Below are positions 23,344 through 31,442 of a stretch of DNA of 45,330 nt, piece after piece. Made by a program: the position numbers and the translations under genes. Under the pieces are notes generated by a model, which saw nothing but the letters and a program-made list of their open reading frames with translations, did no database searches and was not told where the DNA came from. This DNA comes from Bacteroidales bacterium. Lineage in GTDB: Bacteria > Bacteroidota > Bacteroidia > Bacteroidales > UBA932. The first letter of the stretch is position 1. The number at the start of each line of letters is the position of its first letter. Where the stretch lies: the NCBI GenBank assembly GCA_017617475.1, contig JAFZWC010000025.1, forward strand, positions 1 through 45,330, given 5' to 3'.

Positions 23344-24621
23344 ATGCAGATCAAGATCAAACCCGTTACCCTCAAGCTCATCGTGATGAACTTCCTGGAG
23401 TTTGCCGTCTGGGGCGCCTACCTTACCTCGCTGGGCCGCTACCTGGGCAACATCGGCATGGGAAGCCATATCAAATGGTTCTTTGCCATGCAGGGCATCG
23501 TGTCCATCTTCATGCCCACCCTCATGGGCATAGTGGCCGACAAGAGAATCCCTGCCCAGAAGGTGCTGTCCATCTGCCACGCCCTGGCCGGCCTGTTCAT
23601 GATTGAAGCCGGAATCTACTGCATCTCGGCCGGTGACGCCGTGGAATTTATTCCGCTGTTTGTCTTGTATAGCCTGAGTGTGGCCTTCTTCATGCCCACC
23701 ATCGCCCTGGTGAATTCCGTGGCCTACAATGCCCTGAGCAAGGAAGGAATGGACCCCGTGAAAGAGTTCCCTCCCATCCGCGTGTTCGGTACCGTGGGCT
23801 TCATCTGCAGCATGCTTGTCACCAATTTCCTGCACGTTGGCGGTGTGGCCATGCAGGACAGTTACACCCAGCTCATCAGCTCCGGTATTCTGTCGCTCAT
23901 CCTCTGCGGCTACGCCCTCACCATGCCCGACTGTCCGGTGAACAGGGCCAAGGGCAAGAAGTCCCTGGCAGAAGCCTTCGGCCTCAAGGCCTTCAGCCTC
24001 TTCAAGGACGGCCAGTTCGCCATCTTCTTCATCTTCAGCATGCTCCTGGGAGCCTCCCTGCAGATTACCAACGGCTACGCCAATACCTTCCTGGGGTCTT
24101 TTGCCGCCGATCCGTCCCTGGCCGACACCTTCGCCGTCAAGAACTCCAACGCCCTTATAGCCATATCCCAGGCATCCGAGACCCTCTGTATCCTGCTCAT
24201 CCCCTTCTTTATGAAGCGCTTCGGCATCAAGAAGGTGATGCTCATCTCCATGTTCGCCTGGGTTCTCCGTTTCGCTTTCTTCGGCATGGGCCATCCTTCC
24301 ATGCCCGGCGTGCTGCTGTTCATCCTCAGCTGCATCGTGTATGGTATGGCCTTTGACTTCTTCAACATCTCCGGTTCCCTGTATGTGGAGCAGAACGCCG
24401 CCCCGGAAATCCGCTCCAGCGCCCAGGGCCTGTTCATGATGATGACCAACGGCTTCGGCGCCACCATCGGCACCCTGGCCGCCGGCGCCGTGGTAGATGC
24501 CTGCGACGTGTTCAACACTCCCGCCAACTGGCCCAACGCCTGGTACATCTTCGCCGGCTACGCCATGGCGGTAGCCATCTTCTTCTGGATCCTCTTCAAA
24601 GACCCCCAGAAAAAAGCATAG
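23344..24621 (+). CDS. MFS transporter, nucleoside:H+ symporter-like
   Basis: Protein of 425 residues with about 12 hydrophobic helices. N-terminal blocks LKLIVMNFLEFAVWGAYLTSLGRYL and VGFICSML match the NupG/XapB nucleoside symporter group common in Bacteroidetes. It would import nucleosides with protons across the inner membrane. No nucleoside hydrolase or phosphorylase is adjacent, so substrate specificity is inferred from family likeness only. ATG 23344 is chosen because the earlier in-frame ATG (23305) sits 1 nt after the -7 box. Its stop lies 4 nt before structured repeat copy B. Confidence 0.85.
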   Translation: MQIKIKPVTLKLIVMNFLEFAVWGAYLTSLGRYLGNIGMGSHIKWFFAMQGIVSIFMPTLMGIVADKRIPAQKVLSICHALAGLFMIEAGIYCISAGDAVEFIPLFVLYSLSVAFFMPTIALVNSVAYNALSKEGMDPVKEFPPIRVFGTVGFICSMLVTNFLHVGGVAMQDSYTQLISSGILSLILCGYALTMPDCPVNRAKGKKSLAEAFGLKAFSLFKDGQFAIFFIFSMLLGASLQITNGYANTFLGSFAADPSLADTFAVKNSNALIAISQASETLCILLIPFFMKRFGIKKVMLISMFAWVLRFAFFGMGHPSMPGVLLFILSCIVYGMAFDFFNISGSLYVEQNAAPEIRSSAQGLFMMMTNGFGATIGTLAAGAVVDACDVFNTPANWPNAWYIFAGYAMAVAIFFWILFKDPQKKA

Positions 24622-24625
24622 CTTG

Positions 24626-24815
24626 ACAGACCGAGAGATACCCTCTTCAGAAACCTTAGCCACCCTCGTTTGTTAGAGGGGGCGCTGCCCCCTATTATCC
24701 CCCGCGGCCTTTTCTCCCTCTACGATTTTGCTTCTGCAAAATCCCGGGTACGGCCGGGCGCCTGCTGGCGCCAGCGAAGCGGAGGGGTTTCTGAAGAGGG
24801 TATCTCTCAGTCTGT
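24626..24815. repeat. Structured repeat element, copy B
   Basis: A 190-bp element bounded by a 30-bp inverted repeat with one mismatch (24626-24655 with 24786-24815; core AGATACCCTCTTCAGAAACC). It shares AACCTTAGCCACCCTCG, TTAGAGGG and AGCGAAGCGGAGGGGTT with copy A in the same orientation, while the outer arms and the middle differ. It fills the space between the convergent MFS and zinc-ribbon genes, and its right arm covers the last codons and stop codon of the zinc-ribbon gene. It may act as a bidirectional terminator. Confidence 0.85.
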
Positions 24816-25199
24816 ACTATCTTGTGATAAAGAGACGAGCTTCTTGATACGGGAGGGGGTCATTTCGTACTGGAGGTCGAAGATGCCGAAGACATCGTGT
24901 CGGCCTACACGGCGGAAAGAGGTGACGAAGCGGGCGTCAAAGCCCAGGTGGCTCAAGGTGAGGAGGTCGATGGTATTTACCCCCATCTTGTACAGGCGTT
25001 CCAGTATGGCGTGATTAAGGTCGATTTTCCGGAGCACGGAGCTTTCCAGCTCCTCCCGCATGGGGTACTTGCGCCGGTTGTGGTACTGGTTCTTGCAGTC
25101 GGCACAACAGAATTTTCGGTCGGCCCTGCCATACATGATCTCCTTGCCGCATTGCAGGCAGCGGGTCTCAATCTTGAAGTATTTGAGCGAATAGGCCAT
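24807..25199 (-). CDS. Zinc-ribbon protein of unknown function
   Basis: Protein of about 130 residues. The N-terminal part has a four-cysteine zinc ribbon, CLQCGKE followed by RKFCCADCKNQYHNRR, resembling treble-clef/DUF2116-like ribbons. The C-terminal part (LERLYKMGVNTIDLLTLSHLGFDARFVTSF...YEMTPSRIKKL) is helical and unrecognised. DNA or RNA binding is plausible from the ribbon and the basic stretch after it, but not shown. ATG 25199 is chosen since the conserved part begins there; an ATG at 25244 in the same frame would add 15 residues. The last codons and the stop fall inside repeat copy B, and its upstream side faces a large palindrome. Confidence 0.65.
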   Translation of the reverse strand: MAYSLKYFKIETRCLQCGKEIMYGRADRKFCCADCKNQYHNRRKYPMREELESSVLRKIDLNHAILERLYKMGVNTIDLLTLSHLGFDARFVTSFRRVGRHDVFGIFDLQYEMTPSRIKKLVSLSQDSTD

Positions 25200-25244
25200 A
25201 AGCCGGTTTTTGGCAAAGGTGTAAAACGGATGCGACAAATCCAA

Positions 25245-25508
25245 GCATCGTAAAAAACATTTCCGGATTTTTTGTTGTTTTGCTTGAACAACAAGAAAAG
25301 CGAATTGTAAGAATCATTCTTGCGATTCGCTTTTTTTCTTGTGATACAACAGGCAAAACACACAAAAAGCATAAGAAACAGAAAATTCTGACACCCACAG
25401 GGTGGCCGGGTAATGCAAACGGCGGCTTTCCGCCTTTACTTTGTTCCCGAGGCCCCAGGCAGCGCGCGCCGGTTCCGGGCCCGTGTTCAACGCATAATAT
25501 GTGAGAGT
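25245..25508. other. Divergent intergenic region with terminator-like palindrome
   Basis: No gene is seen. It holds an outer imperfect pair (T-rich 25268-25283 against A-rich 25353-25369), a TTGTTGTT...AACAACAA stem, and an inner 17-bp stem (25298-25314 with 25316-25332) followed by a run of T on the plus strand. The two inner mismatches become U-G pairs only in plus-strand RNA. Further right is a GGCGG-CTTT-CCGCC hairpin (about 25421-25434). No perfect TAnnTTTG box was found; TTACTTTG at 25436-25443 is the nearest candidate for ssb. Confidence 0.55.
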
Positions 25509-25874
25509 ATGGAATTTTTAAACAAACTAGAGCTCAAGGGCGTGGTGGGACGCGCCGAGATCAACAGCTTCAACAACAGCCAGGTGTGCAACTTCTCGGT
25601 GGTCACCGAGTACAGCACCATTGACAAGGACCGCAACTCCATAATAGAAACGGCCTGGTTCAATGTATCGGCCTGGAGTGGAAAGATCAACATCAACGAC
25701 CTGTACAACATCCAGAGAGGGTCATGGGTCCGCGTGGTAGGACGCATCCGCGTGCGCAAATACACCACCCAGACCGGAGAAGAGCGTTCTGCCATGGACG
25801 TCATAGCCAACAAAGTGGAACTGCTCCAAAAAGAAGAAGACGCCTCCACCATGCAACCCCAAAGAGACTTATAA
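25509..25874 (+). CDS. ssb: Single-stranded DNA-binding protein
   Basis: OB-fold SSB of 121 residues. The pattern MEFLNKLELKGVVGRAEIN...FSVVTEY...ETAWFNVSAW...GSWVRVVGRIRVRKY is that of bacterial SSB. The C-terminus (MQPQRDL) lacks the acidic DDDIPF-type tail that recruits repair proteins, so it is probably not the main replication SSB but an accessory one. ATG 25509 matches the family N-terminus. It is followed after only 2 nt by the fimbrial OmpA-like gene, so both are likely translated from one mRNA; the reason is unclear. Confidence 0.85.
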   Translation: MEFLNKLELKGVVGRAEINSFNNSQVCNFSVVTEYSTIDKDRNSIIETAWFNVSAWSGKININDLYNIQRGSWVRVVGRIRVRKYTTQTGEERSAMDVIANKVELLQKEEDASTMQPQRDL

Positions 25875-25876
25875 CC

Positions 25877-27844
25877 ATGAACGCAGCCAGCCAACGCCAT
25901 CTCCTGTCGGCTTTCCTGCTTTTGCTGGCGACCGCCTGTGCCCAGACCTCCCATATCCGGCAGTTGAGGGAGGGTCAGGTGACGGCACAGTTGTCGCTGA
26001 GCGAGGAAAGGGAGCTCCCCACCCTGGATATAGGGGCCCCGGTGCACCGGGACACCCTGGTGGTACAAGACCCGGAAGGCCGTGAGGTCATCATCATGAA
26101 AGCCGTCAAGGACGAAAACGGAGAAATGGTGGCCCATGAGACCCTGGATGCCGCCAAGGTAACCGCCCGCTTCCGCAATGTGGCGGAACGCGGCGGCAGT
26201 GTAGACCTTCACTTCCAGATCCTGGTCCCGGAAAAGATGCAGGACAGCGACTGGCAGCTGTGTTTCTATCCCGACTTGTTTGTCCTGGAAGACAGCATCC
26301 GCCTGGAGCCCGTCTTCATCACCGGCAGCGGTTACCGGAAAGCGCAGTTGAAAGGATACGAACAATACCGCCGCTTTCTGGAATCCATCGCAGCCGATTC
26401 GCTTCATTTTGTAGACCATAGGCAACTGGAAAACTTCCTTCGCCGCAACATCCCTTCCATTTACCGGTTCCGGACCGACAGCAGCTATGTGTCGGACTCT
26501 GTCTTCACATCGGCCTTCGGGATAACGGAACAACGCGCCCTGGAGCATTATACCAATGATTTGCGTGTACGCCTGAACCGTCGTAAGGTAGAAAGGAAGG
26601 ATGATGTATTCCGGCAATACGTAAAAGCGCCCATCGTGACGGAGGGGCTGCGCCTGGACACGGTGATTCACCAGATAGGCGGCGACATCGCCTACGAATA
26701 CGTGCAATCCCTCCGGGTCCGGCCCAAGATGCGCAAAGCATCCGTGGTCCTGGGCGGAGAAGTTCTCCAGGACGGACAAGTCATTTACAGAGTCCCGCCC
26801 AGCGAGCCTCTCACCTTCTATATAAGCTCGCTCAGCGGCCTCGCGGACAATCGTATACGCTATAAAACCAAGGTTATCAGCCGGACTGTCCAGGCCAACA
26901 CGGCCTGCTACATAGAATTTGAGCAGGGCAAGGCCGATATCCGGGAGGATCAGGGAAACAACCCCACGGAAATGGGCCGCATCCGGGAAAACCTGGTGAG
27001 TCTGGTGGAAGACAAGGTTTTCGACCTGGACTCCATTGTGATAACGGCTTCCTGTTCACCGGAAGGATCCTGGGAAAGCAACCGGAAACTGTCTGTGCTC
27101 AGGTCCCAGTCGGTTTCCAGGCACTATCAGGCCTTCCTCAAACGGAGGGAGGACTCGCTCAAGAGGAGCCAGGGCATCCAGCTTTCCCTGGACAACAGTT
27201 ACCGGAAAGCCAGGCGGGAGCCCATCCGCTTCCTCCCCCATTACGACGCCGAGAACTGGTCCATGCTGGACGCGCTCGTCCTCAAAGACACCGTACTCCG
27301 GAAGGCCGACAAAGACCGGTACGAAGGGATGAAAGACATCGCCGACCCCGACCTCCGGGAAAAGGGCCTGCAGGAACTCTCCTGTTACCGATACCTGCGG
27401 GAGAACCTTTACCCCCGGCTCAGAACGGTCCGGTTCGATTTTCATCTGCACCGGAAGGGCATGGTAAAAGATACCATACACACCACCGAAGTGGACAGTA
27501 CGTACCTGGAAGGAGTCTCGGCCCTGAAGGAAAGGGAATATGAGAAAGCCCTGACGCTGCTTAAGGAGTACAAAGACTACAACACGGCCATCGCCTATGT
27601 GTCCCTGGATTACAACGCCTCGGCCATGGCCATCCTGAAGGAACTGGAGAAAACGCCGCAGGTCAACTACATGCTGGCCCTGCTCTATGCCCGAAAGGGA
27701 GACGACCAGAATGCGGTGCAGGCGTATCTGCTGGCCTGCCACGAAGACCGTTCCTATGTTTTCCGGGGCAATCTGGATCCGGAGATCAATGCCCTTATCC
27801 AGCGCTACGGCCTGCATCAAGAGAAAGAAGACAATAATTATTAA
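25877..27844 (+). CDS. OmpA-like lipoprotein of the fimbrial operon (DUF3868-type)
   Basis: Protein of 655 residues. A lipoprotein signal ends at a lipobox LATAC (C20). The N-terminal region (about 25-340) consists of beta-rich blocks as in the DUF3868 proteins found in Bacteroidales fimbrial loci. Residues about 345-425 form an OmpA-like peptidoglycan-binding region (CYIEFEQGKADI, ITASCSPEGSWESNRKLS, RSQSVSRHY). The last 110 residues look like TPR helices (ALKEREYEKALTLLKEYK, LLYARKGDDQNAVQAYLLA). It would link outer membrane, cell wall and fimbriae. It heads the fimbrial part of the operon; the next gene starts 15 nt after its stop. Confidence 0.8.
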   Translation: MNAASQRHLLSAFLLLLATACAQTSHIRQLREGQVTAQLSLSEERELPTLDIGAPVHRDTLVVQDPEGREVIIMKAVKDENGEMVAHETLDAAKVTARFRNVAERGGSVDLHFQILVPEKMQDSDWQLCFYPDLFVLEDSIRLEPVFITGSGYRKAQLKGYEQYRRFLESIAADSLHFVDHRQLENFLRRNIPSIYRFRTDSSYVSDSVFTSAFGITEQRALEHYTNDLRVRLNRRKVERKDDVFRQYVKAPIVTEGLRLDTVIHQIGGDIAYEYVQSLRVRPKMRKASVVLGGEVLQDGQVIYRVPPSEPLTFYISSLSGLADNRIRYKTKVISRTVQANTACYIEFEQGKADIREDQGNNPTEMGRIRENLVSLVEDKVFDLDSIVITASCSPEGSWESNRKLSVLRSQSVSRHYQAFLKRREDSLKRSQGIQLSLDNSYRKARREPIRFLPHYDAENWSMLDALVLKDTVLRKADKDRYEGMKDIADPDLREKGLQELSCYRYLRENLYPRLRTVRFDFHLHRKGMVKDTIHTTEVDSTYLEGVSALKEREYEKALTLLKEYKDYNTAIAYVSLDYNASAMAILKELEKTPQVNYMLALLYARKGDDQNAVQAYLLACHEDRSYVFRGNLDPEINALIQRYGLHQEKEDNNY

Positions 27845-27859
27845 CCATTTACACGTATC

Positions 27860-29002
27860 ATGAGAAAATGCTTACTGCTGGCCATGAGCCTGCTCCTGGC
27901 ATCCTGCCAGCAAAACTATCCCTCGGCCTGGCTCCAAAGCCCGGAATCCGCTCCCACAGGTACCCTTCTGGTCCATCTGATCCTTCCGGGCGATCCGGCC
28001 ACCAAGGTGCTGGGAACCGCCACGGAGGAATCGGCCGTCAACACCCTGCAGATCTTTGTGTTCAAGGACCTGAGCAGCACCGACCCCACCCAGAATCTGC
28101 TGGAAACCGACAAATGGAGCTCCGATGGCCGGACTACCCTCACGCTTAACACCTATGTAGGGAAAAAGAAGGTCTGGGCTCTGGTGAACGCGCCCCGCCA
28201 GTCCTTCGAAAACGAGTATGAACTCATGTCCCACTATTCCATGCTGGAAGAGAACTCCGCCACCGGTCTGGTGATGACGGGAGGCACCGGAATAGAAGTG
28301 GGAGAATTCAACACGGCGGCTTCGGTGGGCGCCATCACACCGGTTTCCATCACGGTCACCCACCTGGGAGCCCGGATATCGGTACGCAACATCAATGTGG
28401 ACTTCTCCAACACGTCGCTGGAAGGTTGTTTTCTGGACATCAAGGAAGTGTACGTGCTTAACGCCGTCAACAGCGTGAGCCTGGGCGGCACCAGCCGGAC
28501 CACGGCCGAGCTGGGTTCATCGGCCTGCTGGTACAACCTGGAAGCCTGGAATGAATCCGTTCCGGCTGCAGCCCGTGCCATCCTGGGCGACCGGGGGGAT
28601 ATGGGCATTTCCATCGGCCCCACTACGGGGACGCAGGATCTGAACCGCCACTTTTACGTGTATCCCAACGTTTCCACAGCGGCCAACGACAATACCGAAG
28701 CCACGGCATCGGCCCGCCTGACCCGCATTATCCTGCACGGTTATGTGAGGGGCTCTGCAGGCCGGAATGCAGGAGACAATGCCGCCCATGGGGAGGAATC
28801 GTATTATTGCTTCGACATTCCCAAATCCAGCGCTGGAGCCACCCTGGAACGCAACCACACCTACGATATCGAAAACATCACCATTACCATGCCCGGCGGA
28901 GCCTCCGATGCTCCCGGCGACCGTCCCAAGTTCGGCAAACTGTCGGCAACCGTCACCGTGGGGCAATGGGGCGGGCACACCACACTTACTTACGAACTCT
29001 GA
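27860..29002 (+). CDS. Fimbrillin family lipoprotein (FimA/Mfa1-like)
   Basis: Protein of 380 residues with a lipobox LLASC (C16). After the signal comes a beta-rich body beginning TGTLLVHLILPGD and SAVNTLQIFVFKD, as in the N-terminal domain of Bacteroidales type V pilins (FimA/Mfa1), and ending in LERNHTYDIENITITMPG...TVTVGQW, the pattern of the last domain of such pilins. Type V pilins are exported as lipoproteins, cut by a protease after an Arg, then polymerised by strand exchange. No clear Arg processing site is seen near the N-terminus, so the maturation step here is uncertain. It could be the stalk or an accessory subunit. Confidence 0.8.
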   Translation: MRKCLLLAMSLLLASCQQNYPSAWLQSPESAPTGTLLVHLILPGDPATKVLGTATEESAVNTLQIFVFKDLSSTDPTQNLLETDKWSSDGRTTLTLNTYVGKKKVWALVNAPRQSFENEYELMSHYSMLEENSATGLVMTGGTGIEVGEFNTAASVGAITPVSITVTHLGARISVRNINVDFSNTSLEGCFLDIKEVYVLNAVNSVSLGGTSRTTAELGSSACWYNLEAWNESVPAAARAILGDRGDMGISIGPTTGTQDLNRHFYVYPNVSTAANDNTEATASARLTRIILHGYVRGSAGRNAGDNAAHGEESYYCFDIPKSSAGATLERNHTYDIENITITMPGGASDAPGDRPKFGKLSATVTVGQWGGHTTLTYEL

Positions 29003-29004
29003 TC

Positions 29005-29847
29005 ATGAAAGCCAAGATCCCTTTACTGGGGGCCGTCGTCCTCCTGCTTTCCTGCCAGAACCTGGTCCTGGAAAACCGCATCGTCTGCCCCAGTATGCTC
29101 CTGTTCGACATTGAGAATGCCGACGCTTTTGACGGGGTGAACCGTGTGCATATTGCCGCCTATTCGCAGACGGAAGAGGTATTTCTGACGGCCGACACCA
29201 CCATAGTGGACGACATCCAGGATCAGTCATTCTATTTGAAAGTCAAAAAGTTGGATGCAGTGAAGGGCTACGGAGTCATGGGATTTGAAGGGGCCCGCAA
29301 ACAGGGCATTTTCCAGTGGGTGGTGGACGAAGGGGCCGACTATGTCCCCCTGTTCCGTTTTGCCTACGACAAAGTCCCGGGCCGCGAAGAATCGGTGCTC
29401 ATCCCCGTCGAGTTCGTAAAGGATTTTACCCGGATGACCATCCGTTTTACCCATTTCGACCAGTTCCGGCTTGCCGGAGGACGGCTCCCCTTCCGCATGG
29501 CCATCACCGGCAATACCGTTGGAATTGACGCCTCAACAGGCGTCCCCGTCAAAGGGGCCTTCCGCCATGAACCCGAGGAAGAGGCCAACGGAACTTTCCG
29601 TTTCATCGTTCCCCGCCAGGCCGACCATTCCCTGACCATGGAGCTGTACGGCATCCCGGAATTGGGGCAGGCGGAGGGGCTGGTGGACGCCTTCAACCTG
29701 TGGAACCTCCTTCGGGAAAAAACGGACTTTTCCTGGGAGGACAAGAACCTGGCCGATGTCTATCTGGAATTCGACTACACCGAAGCCAAATTCCAAATAT
29801 CCGTGGCCGAATGGGAAAAGGGTGACAACCTGATATTTGAAATCTGA
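29005..29847 (+). CDS. FimB/Mfa2 family fimbrial anchor lipoprotein
   Basis: Protein of 280 residues with a lipoprotein signal ending LLLSC (C17). The body starts LVLENRIVCPSMLLFDIEN...VHIAAYS, which fits the FimB/Mfa2 anchor family, where an early conserved Cys-Pro and a beta-sandwich pair follow the lipid anchor. Such proteins attach the base of the fimbria to the outer membrane and limit its length. It starts 2 nt after the stop of the pilin gene, so the two are translationally coupled, as with mfa1-mfa2. Confidence 0.8.
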   Translation: MKAKIPLLGAVVLLLSCQNLVLENRIVCPSMLLFDIENADAFDGVNRVHIAAYSQTEEVFLTADTTIVDDIQDQSFYLKVKKLDAVKGYGVMGFEGARKQGIFQWVVDEGADYVPLFRFAYDKVPGREESVLIPVEFVKDFTRMTIRFTHFDQFRLAGGRLPFRMAITGNTVGIDASTGVPVKGAFRHEPEEEANGTFRFIVPRQADHSLTMELYGIPELGQAEGLVDAFNLWNLLREKTDFSWEDKNLADVYLEFDYTEAKFQISVAEWEKGDNLIFEI

Positions 29848-29865
29848 CAATAACCTCTATATCTG

Positions 29866-30768
29866 ATGAAAACAATCTTTACTTTCTTCCGTTCAGGCCT
29901 GGCCCTGCTGGCCGTGAGCTGTGCATTATCCTGCCAAAAAAACAACGCCCCATCCGCTCCCCTGGGCGAGATCGTATTCCGAAGCCATCCGGGGTTCAAC
30001 GTGAGCGTACAGACAAAAGCCACCGTCGTGGACCAGGCCGCCCTGGTCGCCAGCGGTTTCAACGTATCGGCCACCAAAGGCGAAGAAGAGGAAGAGACCG
30101 CAGTGTGGACCAATGCCTCCTTTTCCATGGGCGAAGATTACTTCCAGGCCGATGAAAGCAAATGGTGGCCGTCCACAGACCCGGGTTATCACTTCTACGC
30201 CAGCACCTTCGACCTTACCCATACCGCCGCCGGGGCCACCATATTGGCCACCAACGACAGTGACGTGGTGTGCGCCTATCTTCCCAACCCCACCTACAAT
30301 GACGTCAACACCCTGGCGTTCAAACACATCTTTGCCCGAATCAGCGACGTAACCTTCTCGGCAGTAAACGGGTACACCATAACGGACATTTCCGTTACCA
30401 TCGTCCCCAATACCGGAGGCACCTATAACCTCCGCACAGGCTCCGGCCAGACGGACGGAACTGGCTGGAGCAACCTCACGGCGGCCGAAAACCCGGTGGT
30501 CATAGCCGACACCGAGCCCGGTACAAAGTCCAACGACCTGTACCTTGTACCCGGAACTTACACCGTAACGGCCACCTGGACCGCCACAAAAGGAGACTAT
30601 ACCAAAACGTTTTCTGAAAAGACCTGCGACCTGGCCATAGCCGGCGGGGCTTTGAACACCATTACGGCCCAACTGACCGGTGACGCCACCGAAGTAACCT
30701 TCGCCGTAACGGTCACCCCATGGACAGACCACGAGATTGATCTGGGTATTTACAATTATGAAAACTAG
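29866..30768 (+). CDS. Fimbrillin-like lipoprotein (Mfa-like_1)
   Basis: Protein of 300 residues with a signal ending ALSC (C23, QKNNAPS after it). The mature part has the Mfa-like_1 pattern: KATVVDQAALVASGFNVSATKG, an aromatic WWPSTDPGYHFYAS stretch, a central FKHIFARISDVTF, then a C-terminal TFAVTVTPWTDHEIDLG. It probably is a tip or accessory subunit of the fimbria. It is the last gene of the operon. Its stop codon and that of the opposing NlpC/P60 gene share the palindrome CTAG. Confidence 0.82.
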   Translation: MKTIFTFFRSGLALLAVSCALSCQKNNAPSAPLGEIVFRSHPGFNVSVQTKATVVDQAALVASGFNVSATKGEEEEETAVWTNASFSMGEDYFQADESKWWPSTDPGYHFYASTFDLTHTAAGATILATNDSDVVCAYLPNPTYNDVNTLAFKHIFARISDVTFSAVNGYTITDISVTIVPNTGGTYNLRTGSGQTDGTGWSNLTAAENPVVIADTEPGTKSNDLYLVPGTYTVTATWTATKGDYTKTFSEKTCDLAIAGGALNTITAQLTGDATEVTFAVTVTPWTDHEIDLGIYNYEN

Positions 30769-31394
30769 TCCGGCAGAACCCGGCGGGCGCCAATGTAGCG
30801 CATCATGAAATAGGGATGGTTGGAATTGTCTTCCGTGACGCCCTTGGAAACGGAGGCATGGATAAAGTTGAAACTGCCGTTCTCCTGGTTTACGGACACT
30901 ACAATTCCCACGTGACCTATGTTGCGTACACTGCCGCGGGAGCCGAAGAAAACCAGGTCTCCCACCTGGAGGTCGGCGTAGGACGGGACTTCCCGGCCTT
31001 CCCGGAACTGAGCCTGGGAGAAGGCAGTGAGCGTATAGCCGAAATGCTTGAACACATAGGCCGTGAAGTGCGAACAATCAAACTGCTGCGGGCCTGCGGC
31101 ACCCAGCTTATACGGCGTTCCCGTAAAGGTGCGGGCATAGTCAATAATCTGCTGGGCCAGCGAAACCTGGCTCTTGGGCGTGGGCTCTTCAGGTATGGGT
31201 TCCAGCTTCACAGGATACTTCTCGGCATCGGCCTCCGCCTTGGACTTGGGATGCGGAACGACGGGTCTGGATTGCTCTTCCTGACCGGTGGGATACTGCT
31301 TAAGGTCCTCAACGGCAATGGGGGTGGCCCGCCTCACGGACGCACAGGACAGCACCGCAAAAGCCATACACAAACATATGAGAATCTTTCTCAT
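30765..31394 (-). CDS. NlpC/P60 peptidoglycan hydrolase lipoprotein
   Basis: Protein of 209 residues with a lipobox VLSC (C17). The linker, residues 20-80, is Pro/Glu-rich. The NlpC/P60 catalytic residues are C107 in FDCSHF, H161 in IGHVGIVV and H179 in FIHAS. It would cut the D-Glu to diaminopimelate bond of peptide stems in the periplasm. ATG 31394 is chosen because a lipoprotein signal starts there and a -7 box lies 6 nt upstream; the frame is open further upstream into ssrA, but that is not coding. Confidence 0.92.
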   Translation of the reverse strand: MRKILICLCMAFAVLSCASVRRATPIAVEDLKQYPTGQEEQSRPVVPHPKSKAEADAEKYPVKLEPIPEEPTPKSQVSLAQQIIDYARTFTGTPYKLGAAGPQQFDCSHFTAYVFKHFGYTLTAFSQAQFREGREVPSYADLQVGDLVFFGSRGSVRNIGHVGIVVSVNQENGSFNFIHASVSKGVTEDNSNHPYFMMRYIGARRVLPD

Positions 31395-31400
31395 GGACCG

Positions 31401-31408
31401 CAAAGTTA
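31401..31408 (-). promoter_or_regulatory. -7 box of the NlpC/P60 gene
   Basis: Minus-strand TAACTTTG (31408-31401), 6 nt from the ATG at 31394. Divergent from the ssrA promoter. Confidence 0.6.
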
Positions 31409-31420
31409 ATAAAAAATTCG

Positions 31421-31428
31421 TATCTTTG
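31421..31428 (+). promoter_or_regulatory. -7 box of ssrA
   Basis: TATCTTTG, 14 nt upstream of the mature 5' end of tmRNA. Confidence 0.65.
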
Positions 31429-31442
31429 CCTTCACGTCCAAC

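Noticed and set aside
24622..24815. Repeat copy B as an insertion sequence with a transposase
   Set aside because: The element is only 190 bp and has no coding frame; no transposase lies nearby.
25724..25876. Extended start of the OmpA-like fimbrial gene inside ssb
   Set aside because: The ssb frame is clearly coding there, and the lipoprotein signal begins at 25877.
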